From JADJWR01 sp964509545 (lineage in GTDB: Bacteria; Pseudomonadota; Gammaproteobacteria; Burkholderiales; Burkholderiaceae_F): a stretch of 64,000 nucleotides of DNA. Below are positions 16,293-26,635 of this stretch, one piece after another. The notes under the pieces were generated by a model. That model saw only the letters and a program-made list of their open reading frames with translations, did not search any database and was not told the origin of the DNA. The position numbers were made by a program, and so were the translations under genes. The stretch covers positions 12,623-76,622 of the forward strand of contig CAZDXQ010000014.1 of assembly GCA_964509545.1 (NCBI GenBank), in the 5' to 3' direction. Every line of letters begins with the position of its first letter. Position 1 is the stretch's first letter.

Positions 16293-16967
16293 TCACGGCC
16301 GCGGATAGCCGACCGACTGCGCCAGTGTGATGAACTGGTCTGACCGCAGCGCGGCAGCCTCGGCGAACCGTTCGCGGTCGACCATGGCGAACACGACGCT
16401 CGCCAGGCCCTCGGAAGCGCAGAACAGGTAGACGTTCTGCGCGATGAAGCCGGTATCGGCGGCGGCGTAGGTGCGCCTCGATTGCCCGTCGGCGCCGCGC
16501 ATGCGCTGCCCGTCGGCGACGTACACCAGCGTCACCGGCGCCTCGCGCGAATGCGGCTGGCTGCCGATCCGCACCCGAAGGTCGCCGGAGGCGACGCGCT
16601 TCAGGCCGTGCGCAGCGGCGTCGTAGACGAACACGCCCTCCGGCAGCGCAACGTAGACGTCAATCTCCTGCCAGTTGCGGGCCGAAGGCGCCGTGCGGTG
16701 TCCGTCGGGACGGTTGATGCCGAATGCCGCCCACAGCAGGTTCGACAGCACCTGCGGCGGCAGCGGCTGCGCGGCGAAGCTGCGTGTCGTGTGCCGCTCC
16801 TTCAGCGCCTGCATCAGCGGCTTGCCGCCTTCGGTCTGCGCTGCCGGCAAGCGCAGGTCGACCGTCTGCGAGGCCACCGTGGCGATGGCCAGCAGCGCGG
16901 CCACCAGCGCCGCCTTCAGCGCGATGTCGCGCAGCCGCGCCAGCCGGTGTCTGAGCGTCGGTGTCAT
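16293..16967 (-). CDS. Nitroreductase/SagB-type FMN oxidoreductase with N-terminal membrane segment
   Basis: A 224-residue protein with an N-terminal hydrophobic helix (about 17-35) and then a nitroreductase-like domain: LMQALKERHTTRSFAAQPLPPQVLSNLLWAAFGINR (FMN phosphate-binding RRSxR-like region), TAPSARNWQEIDVYVA, and a C-terminal FIAQNVYLFCASEGLASVV. The pattern matches the SagB-type oxidase branch of nitroreductases that use FMN. Exported or membrane-anchored location is predicted. It is co-transcribed with a flavodoxin-like gene and the dehydrogenase genes, so it may be a redox partner. A GGAGAAAA ribosome site precedes the ATG. Confidence 0.75.
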   Translation of the reverse strand: MTPTLRHRLARLRDIALKAALVAALLAIATVASQTVDLRLPAAQTEGGKPLMQALKERHTTRSFAAQPLPPQVLSNLLWAAFGINRPDGHRTAPSARNWQEIDVYVALPEGVFVYDAAAHGLKRVASGDLRVRIGSQPHSREAPVTLVYVADGQRMRGADGQSRRTYAAADTGFIAQNVYLFCASEGLASVVFAMVDRERFAEAAALRSDQFITLAQSVGYPRP

Positions 16968-16985
16968 CGATTTTCTCCGTCGGGC

Positions 16986-17510
16986 TCAGGCCGGCGCGTG
17001 CGCGGCCGGCATGTGGCGCCGTGACGGAGCAAGACGCCGTTCGCGCCCATGCAGCCGCTGCACGAACGCGTCGAGCGCCTTGCCGTGCGGCGAGTCGATT
17101 TCGCTGTCGCGCAACGCCAGCGTCGCTACCGGCACGCGGCGGGCGAGTTCGCCCATCGCGGCGAAGACGCGCTGCGCGCCCGAGCCGCCCATGGTGCAGA
17201 AGAACGCCACACGATGCTTTGGCCGGTGCCGCTCGAGCCAGCTGCGCACCGGGCTCGACAGGCTCCAGAACCACACCGGCGTACCGACGATGACCAGCTC
17301 ATAGGCTGACGGGTCGTGCTGCCCCGGGCGCAGCGCCGGCGTCAGCCCGGCCATCGCTTCGATCGCGCACATCGCATAGCCGAGCGCGCCGCCCATGGGC
17401 TGCACGATGCGGATTTCCTCGAGGTCCGCATCCATGCGCCGGGCCAGCGCCTGCGCCACCCGTCGCGTGTAGCCGGTGCGGGAATGAAACACGATCAGTG
17501 TTTTCTTCAT
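16986..17510 (-). CDS. Flavodoxin-family protein
   Basis: A 174-residue flavodoxin-like protein. The N-terminal FMN loop is VFHSRTGYTRRVAQAL (about 7-22), followed by LVIVGTPVWFWSLSSPVRSWL and VAFFCTMGGSGAQRVF, as in the NADPH-dependent FMN reductase/flavodoxin_4 group. The last 25 residues are basic and Ala/Pro-rich, beyond the normal fold. A GGAGGAC ribosome site precedes the ATG. It lies between the acetyl-CoA synthetase and nitroreductase genes in the FNR-type operon and probably shuttles electrons or reduces quinones under low oxygen (inference). Confidence 0.8.
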   Translation of the reverse strand: MKKTLIVFHSRTGYTRRVAQALARRMDADLEEIRIVQPMGGALGYAMCAIEAMAGLTPALRPGQHDPSAYELVIVGTPVWFWSLSSPVRSWLERHRPKHRVAFFCTMGGSGAQRVFAAMGELARRVPVATLALRDSEIDSPHGKALDAFVQRLHGRERRLAPSRRHMPAAHAPA

Positions 17511-17530
17511 GATGTCCTCCGCATGGCCGG

Positions 17531-19312
<1,782 letters not shown>

Positions 19313-19352
19313 CGTGTTCCCGCATCGGGGCCCTTGACCTCAATGCATTTCC

Positions 19353-19393
19353 ACCATACGTCGCGGTGCCGCCGCTACGTTGACCCGAGTCAA
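19353..19393 (-). promoter_or_regulatory. FNR/Anr class II promoter of the acsA operon
   Basis: The box at 19380-19393, TTGACCCGAGTCAA, has perfect half-sites (TTGAC/GTCAA). On the minus strand, 21 bp away, lies TATGGT (19358-19353). The predicted start near 19346 gives a leader of about 34 nt to the ATG at 19312. The same -10 sequence and spacing occur at the 31.7-kb operon. Confidence 0.7.
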
Positions 19394-19582
19394 TCGCGCG
19401 GCCGCTGCTAATGCCTGCGGTACTCGCCGCGGCGACCGGGCACGCTGCGCGGCCAACCCCGCTTCGAGGTACGTTCACGTCCCGGCACCCGCGGGACGGA
19501 TCGCGGAGCGGCCGGCACATGCGCGGGCGGCGCTTTTGTTTCGCTGCGTAGTGCGTTCAAGTGATCGTTTCGCGCGCTTGTC

Positions 19583-19623
19583 TTGGCCTCAGTCAAAGGC
19601 TCATTGCGCCGAAGTAGTAATAA
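19583..19623 (+). promoter_or_regulatory. FNR/Anr class II promoter reading toward hsp20
   Basis: TTGGCCTCAGTCAA (19583-19596) matches TTGA-N6-TCAA with one mismatch. After 21 bp comes TAATAA (19618-19623) in an AT-rich patch that stands out from the surroundings. A start at about 19630 would give a leader of about 240 nt before hsp20. Confidence 0.6.
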
Positions 19624-19630
19624 ACAATCA

Positions 19631-19870
19631 ACACGACCCTCAGTGGCGGAGAAGCATCGGGTCAGAAGTAGTCATCCGGAGGATGCCATGGTGACTGCGC
19701 TCGAGCGAAGGGTTGCAACTGCCCGGGGCAGGCACGCGCGAGCGCGCGGCGCGCGCGCTGGCGCTGCCTCGCCGCCCGCCAAAGGTACGAAGCACGGTCT
19801 TGACCGGTCCCGCAGCCAGGCGCGGCATCTGGCCGTGCCAGTGAGGCAGCGGGCCTCTGCAGGAGGACGT
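19631..19870 (+). other. Long 5' leader of hsp20 with ribosome-site hairpin
   Basis: This stretch lies between the predicted start and the hsp20 ATG. An ATG at 19688 with GGAGG before it is in frame with hsp20 and could add a 61-residue Arg/Ala-rich extension, but the strong AGGAGG at 19861 argues for initiation at 19871. CCTC (19854-19857) can pair with GAGG (19863-19866) of that site across a 5-nt loop, which might limit translation. Confidence 0.4.
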
Positions 19871-20287
19871 ATGACCAACATTGTTCGCCGCGATCCGTTC
19901 GACGTCGCGTTCCGCGATTTCTTCCGCAACATGCTGCGGCCGACGCCATTGGATCTTGAAACGGAGCCGGAGATCCGGCTCGACCTGAAGGAAACCGACA
20001 AGGCCTACACGATCCACGCCGAAATTCCCGGCGTGAAGAAGCAGGACATCGACGTTTCGATCGACGGCAACGTCGTCTCGATCCGCGCCGAGGTCAGGCG
20101 CGAGAAGGAAGAGAAGGGCGAGAACATGCTGCGCTCCGAGCGCTACTACGGCGCCATGGCGCGCAGCTTCACGCTGCCGATGGACGTGGACGAAAAAGGG
20201 GCCACGGCGAAGTACACCGACGGCGTGCTCGAACTGATGCTGCCGAAGAAACCCGGCGGCACGAGCCGCAAGCTGACCGTTGAATAA
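19871..20287 (+). CDS. Small heat-shock protein, Hsp20/alpha-crystallin family
   Basis: A 138-residue ATP-independent holdase. The N-terminal arm has RRDPFDVAFRDFFRNML. The alpha-crystallin domain (about 35-130) contains YTIHAEIPGVKKQDIDVSID, NVVSIRAEVRREKEEKGENM, RSERYYGAMARSFTLP and the C-terminal YTDGVLELMLPKK with the G-L-L-type signature. A textbook AGGAGG lies 5 nt before the ATG. It is followed on the same strand by a Lon-like protease gene, a pairing that fits protein quality control during stress. Confidence 0.92.
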   Translation: MTNIVRRDPFDVAFRDFFRNMLRPTPLDLETEPEIRLDLKETDKAYTIHAEIPGVKKQDIDVSIDGNVVSIRAEVRREKEEKGENMLRSERYYGAMARSFTLPMDVDEKGATAKYTDGVLELMLPKKPGGTSRKLTVE

Positions 20288-20463
20288 CGGGCTGCCGGCG
20301 TTATCCAGGCTGCCCGCTGCCCGCTGACTCAGGCATCTGGCCGGCAACCGCAGGTGCCAAGCGGCGGGACGCGATGCAGCTGGCGCGGCGCGCCGCCTCG
20401 CGCGGCCGCCGCGTTTTTGTTCCAGCGCACGACGCCTTCCGGCGCGGCGGGGAAAATGCGTTT

Positions 20464-20571
20464 ATGGCCGCGTTCCCGAAAAAGGAACTGCTGCGGCGGC
20501 TGCAGCAGCGCAGTGGCCGCGAGCCGGACGCCCGCAAGGGTCTGCGTGCGCTGATCTCGGGGGAGGGATGA
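20464..20571 (+). CDS. Possible small protein upstream of the Lon-like protease gene
   Basis: A 35-codon frame (an in-frame ATG at 20374 would give 65 codons) ends in a TGA that overlaps the ATG of the Lon-like gene. The predicted peptide MAAFPKKELLRRLQQRSGRE is amphipathic and basic. Overlap suggests translational coupling, but no homologue is recognised and the ribosome site is weak. It could be a non-coding leader. Confidence 0.3.
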   Translation: MAAFPKKELLRRLQQRSGREPDARKGLRALISGEG

Positions 20572-22988
20572 CTGTCACACCGCTGGATGTTGCTCAACTG
20601 GCGCGCCGTGTCGATCCGGCGTCGCTGCCTTTTGCCACGACGGCGGACTCGGCGCCGCAGGAACCTGCGATCGGCCAGGCGCGGGCGCTCGATGCGCTGC
20701 GTTTCGGCGCCAGGATCCAGACGCCGGGCTTCAACCTGTTCGTCATCGGCGCGCCCGGTGCCGGGATCGACCGGGCGGTGCGCGCGCTGCTCGAGGAAAA
20801 GGCGCGCGGCGAGCCGGCGCCGGCCGACTGGGTCTACGTCAATAACTTCGCGCAGGCGCACAAGCCGCGCGCGCTGTGCCTGCCGCCGGGCCGTGGGCCG
20901 GAATTCCGCAATGCGATCGCCGAACTGATCCGCGATCTCGGCGCCGCGCTGCCGGCGGCATTCGAAAGCCAGGACTACCAGGCCCGCCGGCGAGCGATCG
21001 ACGAAGCGTTCCGGCGCAAGCAGGAACAGGCCTTCACCGCGCTGACGAGGGAAGCCGGCGAGAACAACGTCGCCATCGTGCGCACGCCGTTCGGCTTCGG
21101 CGTCGCGCCGCTGGCCGAAGGTGGCGAGGTGCTGAAGCCGGAGGCGTTCAACGCCCTGCCCGAGGAGCAGCGCAGCAAGCTGCACGAGACGCTGCGCAGC
21201 TTTGAGGCCAGGCTGCAGGAGATCCTGCAGACGGTGCCGCGCTGGGACAAGGAGCGCCGTGAGGAGGCGCGCACGCTCGACCGCGACACGGCGCGTTACG
21301 CGGTCGGCCATTCGATCGACGAGACCAAGACCAAGTTCGCCGACCTGCCGGTGGCGCTCGAGCACCTGGAGGCGATGCGCAACGACCTGCTCGACAACGT
21401 CGGCGTGTTCATCGGCCCGGCGCAGGCGGCGGCGCGCGAGGAAGGCAACGGCGAGGAGCAGGAATGGGCGACGATCGGCCCGCTTGAGCGCTACGAAGTC
21501 AACGTGCTGGTGACGGCCAACGGAACGGCGGGCGGGGCGCCGGTGATCGAGGAACTGCATCCGACGCTGCGCAACCTCGTCGGCCGCATCGAGCACGTCT
21601 GGCACCGCGGCGTGCTGTCGACCGATTTTCGCCGGCTGAAGGCCGGCGCGCTGCACCGGGCCAACGGCGGCTACCTGCTGCTCGACGCGCGCAGCCTGCT
21701 GATGGAGCCGTTTTCATGGGCGGCGCTGAAGCGGGCGCTGAAAACCCGCCGCGTGCGCTTCGAAAGCGTCGATGACATCCTCAGCCTGACCAGCACGGTG
21801 TCGCTCGAGCCCGATCCGATCCCGCTGGCGGTCAAGGTGGTGCTGATCGGCGAACGGTGGCTGTACTGGCTGCTTGCCGCCCTCGACCCGGAACTGGCGG
21901 TGCACTTCAAGGTTCTCGCCGATTTCGAGGATTCGCTCGACCGCGCGCCGGCCGCAGAAGCGGGCTATGCGCAGATGGTTGCCGCGCTGGCCCGGCAGGA
22001 GCGGCTGGCGCCGCTCGATGCGCCGGCGGTGGCTCGGGTAATCGAACACGCGGCGCGGATGGCCGAGGACGCGCACAAGCTCACGCTGCACGTCGACCGA
22101 ATCCGCGACCTGCTCGCCGAGGCCGACTTCTGGGCCCGCGACGCCGGCCGCACGTTGACCACGCGGGAAGACGTGCAGCGGGCGATCGACGAGCAGATCC
22201 GCCGCGCCGGGCGGCTGCGCGAGCGGGTGCAGGAATCGATGCTGCGCGAGATCGCGTTGATCGACACCAGCGGCTCGAAGGTGGCGCAGATCAACGGCCT
22301 GTCCGTCCTTATCCTGGGCGAAACGTCGTTCGGCCGGCCGACGCGGATTACCGCGCGTGTGCGTCCCGGCGCCGGCAAGCTGGTCGACATCGAGCGCGAG
22401 GTCGAGCTCGGCGGCCCGCTGCACTCCAAGGGCGTGCTGATCCTTGGCGGCTTCCTCGCCGGGCGTTACGCACTGCAGGTGCCGATGTCGCTGCATGCCA
22501 GCCTGGTTTTCGAGCAGAGCTATGGCGGCGTGGAAGGCGACTCGGCGTCGCTGGCCGAGACCTGCGTGCTGCTGTCGGCGCTGGCCGAGGCGCCGCTGCG
22601 CCAGGACCTCGCGGTCACCGGCTCGGTGAACCAGCACGGCGAAGTGCAGGCGATCGGCGGCGTCAATGAAAAGATCGAGGGCTTCTTCGACCTGTGCGCG
22701 GCGCGCGGGTTGACCGGCACGCAGGGCGTGCTGATTCCGGCGGCCAACGCGCAGCACCTAATGCTGCGCGCCGATGTGGTCGAGGCCTGCGCCGCCGGCC
22801 GTTTTTCCGTGGCCACCGTCGCCAGCGTTGACGATGCGCTGGCCGCGCTGACCGGCGTGGAGGCCGGCGAACGCAATGCCGAAGGCCGCTTCCCGGCCGA
22901 CAGCATCAACGGCCGCGTCGAGGCGCGCCTGCTCGCCTTTGCGCAGACTAGGCGCGAGTTCGACGCGCGCGCCGAGCCGAGGCCGTAG
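20568..22988 (+). CDS. Lon-family ATP-dependent protease (LonB/YcbZ-like)
   Basis: An 806-residue AAA+ protease of the Lon-related type that lacks the LonA N-domain. The P-loop region is degenerate (VIGAPGAGIDRAV, about 59-71, lacking the GKT). The middle contains a long helical insertion, HRANGGYLLLDARSLL (Walker B-like) and a sensor region. The C-terminal S16 protease domain has the catalytic serine in EGDSASLAET and the lysine in GGVNEKIEGFFDL, the Ser-Lys dyad. The degenerate Walker A suggests ATP-independent or altered activity, as proposed for some Lon-like proteins. GGGAGGG precedes the ATG. It probably forms a proteostasis unit with hsp20. Confidence 0.85.
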   Translation: MTVTPLDVAQLARRVDPASLPFATTADSAPQEPAIGQARALDALRFGARIQTPGFNLFVIGAPGAGIDRAVRALLEEKARGEPAPADWVYVNNFAQAHKPRALCLPPGRGPEFRNAIAELIRDLGAALPAAFESQDYQARRRAIDEAFRRKQEQAFTALTREAGENNVAIVRTPFGFGVAPLAEGGEVLKPEAFNALPEEQRSKLHETLRSFEARLQEILQTVPRWDKERREEARTLDRDTARYAVGHSIDETKTKFADLPVALEHLEAMRNDLLDNVGVFIGPAQAAAREEGNGEEQEWATIGPLERYEVNVLVTANGTAGGAPVIEELHPTLRNLVGRIEHVWHRGVLSTDFRRLKAGALHRANGGYLLLDARSLLMEPFSWAALKRALKTRRVRFESVDDILSLTSTVSLEPDPIPLAVKVVLIGERWLYWLLAALDPELAVHFKVLADFEDSLDRAPAAEAGYAQMVAALARQERLAPLDAPAVARVIEHAARMAEDAHKLTLHVDRIRDLLAEADFWARDAGRTLTTREDVQRAIDEQIRRAGRLRERVQESMLREIALIDTSGSKVAQINGLSVLILGETSFGRPTRITARVRPGAGKLVDIEREVELGGPLHSKGVLILGGFLAGRYALQVPMSLHASLVFEQSYGGVEGDSASLAETCVLLSALAEAPLRQDLAVTGSVNQHGEVQAIGGVNEKIEGFFDLCAARGLTGTQGVLIPAANAQHLMLRADVVEACAAGRFSVATVASVDDALAALTGVEAGERNAEGRFPADSINGRVEARLLAFAQTRREFDARAEPRP

Positions 22989-23125
22989 CCGATGGACCGC
23001 ATCGGACCGACGCCGTCTGCGGCCTGTTCGCGCCGCCGCTTCACGGCAAGGCAGCCGCAGGCGCGCGCCGTCGCAGTGCTGCCGGTGCGAAGTTCGATAC
23101 GGCACATCGGACCCGGGGGCCGGCA

Positions 23126-23887
23126 ATGACCTCGCCGCTGCTGTACGCGAGGGTGATCGCCGGCTTTTCGGCCAACGTGGCGCCGGCGGCGATCGATGCA
23201 GTGATCGACCTGGCGCGAGCGCTCGGCGCGGAGGTGCAGGCGGTGCTGCTCGAGGACCTGGTGACGCTGGCCCTGGCCGAACTGCCGTCGCCACGGGCCT
23301 TCGATCCGCGCGATGCGGTCTGGCGCGAAGTGCGGCGCGCCGAACTGCATCGGCAAATGGACCTGGCGGCATCGATGCTGCGCCGGCGGCTGCAGACGGC
23401 GCAGTCGGCGGGATTGCGCGCGCAGGTGAATGTGGAACGCGGCGGTCCGGTATCGGTGCTCGGCCAGTACGCACAGGCGGGCGACCTGCTCGTCATCACC
23501 GAGCCGGCCGATCCGATGGCGCGCTGGGTGCAGCCGTTCGCCGGTCTGCTCGAGGCGGCGCTCGCCACGCCGGCGGCGCTGCTGTATCTGCCGCATGGCG
23601 GCGGACGCCGGCGCGGGCCGGTGGCTGCGCTTGGCGCGGGCGTGGCGGGCAGGCTGGCGCGCGGCCTGGCGCAGGCGCTCGGCGCGCCGCTCATCGAGGT
23701 CGAGGCGCAGGCCGCGCCCGCGGGCGAGCAGGGCCTGCGGGCGGCGCTGGCGCCGTTGCGCGAACGCCAGGTGCGCGTGGTCGTCTGCGAGCGCGCCGAC
23801 CTCGCGCCGGATGCGGGCAGGTCGCTGCACGAGGCCGCTGACCAGCGGCTGACGGTGCTGCTGGCGCCGGTGCAGCCAAGCGGCTGA
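23126..23887 (+). CDS. Universal-stress-like protein, divergent
   Basis: A 253-residue protein. The first 160 residues follow the alternating strand-helix pattern of USP domains (YARVIAGFSANVAPAAIDAV..., VNVERGGPVSVLGQYAQAGDLLVITEP), but the nucleotide-binding GxxGxxxxxxxxxGS motif is not recognisable. The C-terminal part is a second, more degenerate alpha/beta repeat (RLTVLLAPVQ). It may sense or bind something other than ATP. It lies between the Lon-like gene and the kinase fusion gene. Low-similarity assignment; the fold is inferred from pattern only. Confidence 0.6.
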   Translation: MTSPLLYARVIAGFSANVAPAAIDAVIDLARALGAEVQAVLLEDLVTLALAELPSPRAFDPRDAVWREVRRAELHRQMDLAASMLRRRLQTAQSAGLRAQVNVERGGPVSVLGQYAQAGDLLVITEPADPMARWVQPFAGLLEAALATPAALLYLPHGGGRRRGPVAALGAGVAGRLARGLAQALGAPLIEVEAQAAPAGEQGLRAALAPLRERQVRVVVCERADLAPDAGRSLHEAADQRLTVLLAPVQPSG

Positions 23888-23948
23888 ACACGGCCGGCGC
23901 CGCTGGGCCGGGCAAGGAGAGCGCAGCATGGATGTCGCGCGTGGCCGC

Positions 23949-23962
23949 TTGACCGCGGTCAA
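23949..23962 (+). promoter_or_regulatory. Perfect FNR-type palindrome before the kinase fusion gene
   Basis: TTGACCGCGGTCAA is a perfect 14-bp palindrome matching TTGA-N6-TCAA. The sequence 21-22 bp downstream (AACGCT at 23985) is a poor -10. If the site is functional, the kinase gene must start at 24039 or nearby, not at an upstream in-frame ATG at 23928 that would place the box inside the coding region. Confidence 0.45.
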
Positions 23963-24038
23963 TCCACCTCGTGGCTTTCGGAGCAACGCTGGCGGCATGC
24001 GCGCGACGCACGGCGCAAGCGCGGTGGCAAGCGAGCCG

Positions 24039-25610
24039 ATGGCGCGGCATGCGGCGCTCGTGTCCGCGCTGCGCAGCCACCTGCAGGCGGCGACCGGACG
24101 CCCGATCACCCTGATCCAGACGCATATCTCGAGCGTGCTGCTGGCAGGCGAATTTGCGTACAAGCTGAAGAAGCCGGTTGCCTTCGGCTTCGTCGATTTC
24201 AGCTCGCTGCCGGCGCGGCAGCGTTATTGCGTCGACGAGGTTCGGCTGAACCGCCGCACCGCGCCGCAGCTGTACCTCGACGTGGTCCGCATCACCGGCA
24301 GCGAGTCCGCGCCGCGCCTGGGCGGCCGCGGCGCGGTGATCGACTACGCCGTGCGCATGCGCCGGTTTGCCGGCCGCGATCTGGCCGACCGGCGAGCTCG
24401 CGCCGGCCGCCTGAACGCGGTTCATGTCGATCAGCTGGCCGCGTCCGTGGCGGCATTTCACGCTGCCGCGGCGCCGGCGCCGGCGGCCACCGATTACGGC
24501 ACGCCGCAGAAGGTGCTGCGCTGGGCGCGCGAGAACTTCGCACTGTGCCTGCTGCGCCTTGACGACGAAGCGCGGCAGGCGAGGCTGCGGCGACTCGCGC
24601 AGTGGACCGAGGACGAGTTCCGGCGCCGTGCCGGCTGGTTTGCGGCAAGGCGCGAAGGCGGGTTCATCCGCGAGTGCCACGGCGACCTGCACCTGGCCAA
24701 CATCGTTCTGCTCGGCGGCGTACCGGTGCCTTTCGACGGCATCGAGTTCAACGCCGAGCTGCGCTTCATCGATGTCGCCAGCGACATCGCCTTCACCTTC
24801 ATGGATCTGCTGGGCCACGGCCTGCCGAGGCTGGCCTGGCGCTTCGTCAACCAGTACCTTGAGGCGAGCGGCGACTACGACCTTCTGCCCGGTTTTCGCT
24901 TCTACGCCGTGTACCGCGCGCTGGTGCGGGCCAAGGTTTCGCTGATCCGCGCCCATCAGCCCGACGCGCACGCGGGCCAGCGGCAGCAGGCGGCAGCCGC
25001 CTTCACGCGCGACCTCGAACTGGCGGAAGCGCTGGCCGCAGCCCGGCCGGCGCTGCTGCTGGCGGTGGGCGGACTGTCGGGCTCAGGCAAGACCACGGTG
25101 GCCGGGCTCCTGCTCGAGCACCTGGGCGCCGTGCGCGTGCGCTCCGATGTCGAGCGCAAGCGGCTGGCGGGTCTGGCGGCAGGCGCACGCGCTGCGGCCG
25201 ACTTCGGCGCCGGGCTGTACACGCCGGCGATGAGCGCGCGCACCTACGAGCGGCTGCAGCAGGTTGCCGCGGTCGTGCTCGACGCCGGTTATCCGGCGAT
25301 CGTCGATGCGGCGTTGCTCAGGCGCAGCGAGCGCGATGCGCTGCGCCGGTTGGCGGCGAAGCAGCGGGCGAAGTTCGTCTGCCTGTGGTGCGAAGCGCCG
25401 CCGGCAACGCTGCGCGCCCGACTCGCCCGGCGCCAGGCCGCGGGGCGCGACGCCTCGGACGCCACGCTGGCCGTGTTGCAACGCCAGCGTGAATTTGCCG
25501 AACTGCCGTCAGGCGACGAACGTGCGCTGCGTCTCGACACGAAGATGACTCGCGCGCGCCTGGATCGCGAGGCTGCTGCGCTTGCGGCACGGCTGGAGCG
25601 CCAGCGATGA
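24039..25610 (+). CDS. Fusion of APH-type kinase-like domain and P-loop kinase
   Basis: About 523 residues. Domain 1 (about 1-315) is an aminoglycoside-phosphotransferase-like fold: AYKLKKPVAFGFVDFSSL (about 39-56, nucleotide lysine region), ECHGDLHLANIVLL as catalytic loop, and PFDGIEFNAELRFIDVASDIAF with the metal-binding aspartate. Domain 2 (about 342-523) starts with a Walker A loop, AVGGLSGSGKTTVAGLL, followed by RVRSDVERKRLAGL, as in zeta-toxin/gluconate-kinase-like P-loop kinases. A stand-alone paralogue of domain 1 lies at 35113-36135. The downstream DHH gene overlaps by 4 bp. The substrates are not known. ATG at 24039 chosen by alignment with the paralogue. Confidence 0.8.
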   Translation: MARHAALVSALRSHLQAATGRPITLIQTHISSVLLAGEFAYKLKKPVAFGFVDFSSLPARQRYCVDEVRLNRRTAPQLYLDVVRITGSESAPRLGGRGAVIDYAVRMRRFAGRDLADRRARAGRLNAVHVDQLAASVAAFHAAAAPAPAATDYGTPQKVLRWARENFALCLLRLDDEARQARLRRLAQWTEDEFRRRAGWFAARREGGFIRECHGDLHLANIVLLGGVPVPFDGIEFNAELRFIDVASDIAFTFMDLLGHGLPRLAWRFVNQYLEASGDYDLLPGFRFYAVYRALVRAKVSLIRAHQPDAHAGQRQQAAAAFTRDLELAEALAAARPALLLAVGGLSGSGKTTVAGLLLEHLGAVRVRSDVERKRLAGLAAGARAAADFGAGLYTPAMSARTYERLQQVAAVVLDAGYPAIVDAALLRRSERDALRRLAAKQRAKFVCLWCEAPPATLRARLARRQAAGRDASDATLAVLQRQREFAELPSGDERALRLDTKMTRARLDREAAALAARLERQR

Positions 25611-26596
25611 AGCCGGTCGAGATCGATGTCTTCAACGGCGATGCGGACGGGTTGTTCGCTGCGCATCAGCTCCGCCTGGCCGAGCCGGGACCGGAGCCGG
25701 CGCAGGTGAAAGTGGTGGCCGGATTGAAGCGCGAGATCGACCTGCTCGACCGCATCGCCGTCACCGACGACGAGGCGGCGCGGTTGCAGCTGCGCGTGTT
25801 CGACATCTCGCTCGCCCGCAACCGGGCGCCGCTGCAGCGGCTGCTCGAAAGGGGCGCGCGCGTGCGCTGGTTCGACCATCATCACACCGGCGAACTGCCG
25901 CAGCATCCGCGGCTTGAGTTGGCCATCGACACGGCGCCGCAGACCTGCACCAGCCTGCTGGTCGACCGCGCACTGAACGGGCAGTACCGGCGCTGGGCCG
26001 TGGCGGCGGCCTTCGGCGACAACCTGCCCGAGGTGGCGCGGGCGGTCGGCCTCGAACTGGCGCTCGACGAAAGCGAACTGGCGCTGCTGCGCGAACTGGG
26101 CGAAGCGGTCAACTACAACGGCTACGGCGAATCGCTTGTCGATGTGCTGATCGCGCCGGCGGCGCTGTACGCGCGGCTGAGCCCGTATCGCGATCCGCTC
26201 GATTTCGCGCGCGACGATCCGATCGTGACCCGGCTCGCCGCGCGCCGGCGCACGGATCTCGCCACCGCGGTGCAACTGGCACCGTGGCGCGAATGCCCCG
26301 TGGGCGCCGTGTTCCGGCTGCCCGACCAGGGCTGGAGCCGCCGCGTGCTCGGCTGCTTTGCCAACCTCCTTGCCGAACGTGCCTCGGCCCATGCCTTTGC
26401 CGTGCTGAAGGCGCGCGCCGACGGCAGCTTCACCGCCAGCGTGCGCGCGCCGACCTCGGCGCCCAGGGGCGCAGACCGCCTGTGCCGCCGGTTCGGCGGC
26501 GACGGCCGCGCCGGCGCGGCCGGCATCGATCGGCTGCCGGCGCATGAGGTGGAGGCTTTCGCCCGCGCCTTCGAGCAGCACGACTGGGGCCGGTAG
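25607..26596 (+). CDS. DHH-family phosphoesterase-like protein
   Basis: A 329-residue protein starting with FNGDADGLFAAHQLRL, which carries the Asp residues of motif I, and containing FDHHHTGELP (about 90-99), the DHH motif. FGDNLPEVARAVGL and a C-terminal GGDGRAGAAGIDRLP (DHHA1-like, GGHxxAAG-type but altered) complete the pattern. DHH enzymes hydrolyse phosphodiester or pyrophosphate bonds in nanoRNA, cyclic dinucleotides or polyphosphate. The altered GG-HxxAAG block makes the substrate uncertain. ATGA overlap with the kinase fusion gene implies a shared pathway. Confidence 0.78.
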   Translation: MKPVEIDVFNGDADGLFAAHQLRLAEPGPEPAQVKVVAGLKREIDLLDRIAVTDDEAARLQLRVFDISLARNRAPLQRLLERGARVRWFDHHHTGELPQHPRLELAIDTAPQTCTSLLVDRALNGQYRRWAVAAAFGDNLPEVARAVGLELALDESELALLRELGEAVNYNGYGESLVDVLIAPAALYARLSPYRDPLDFARDDPIVTRLAARRRTDLATAVQLAPWRECPVGAVFRLPDQGWSRRVLGCFANLLAERASAHAFAVLKARADGSFTASVRAPTSAPRGADRLCRRFGGDGRAGAAGIDRLPAHEVEAFARAFEQHDWGR

Positions 26597-26635
26597 GACA
26601 CCGGCCGTCCACGGGCATCGTCCGTTGCCGCGCGG

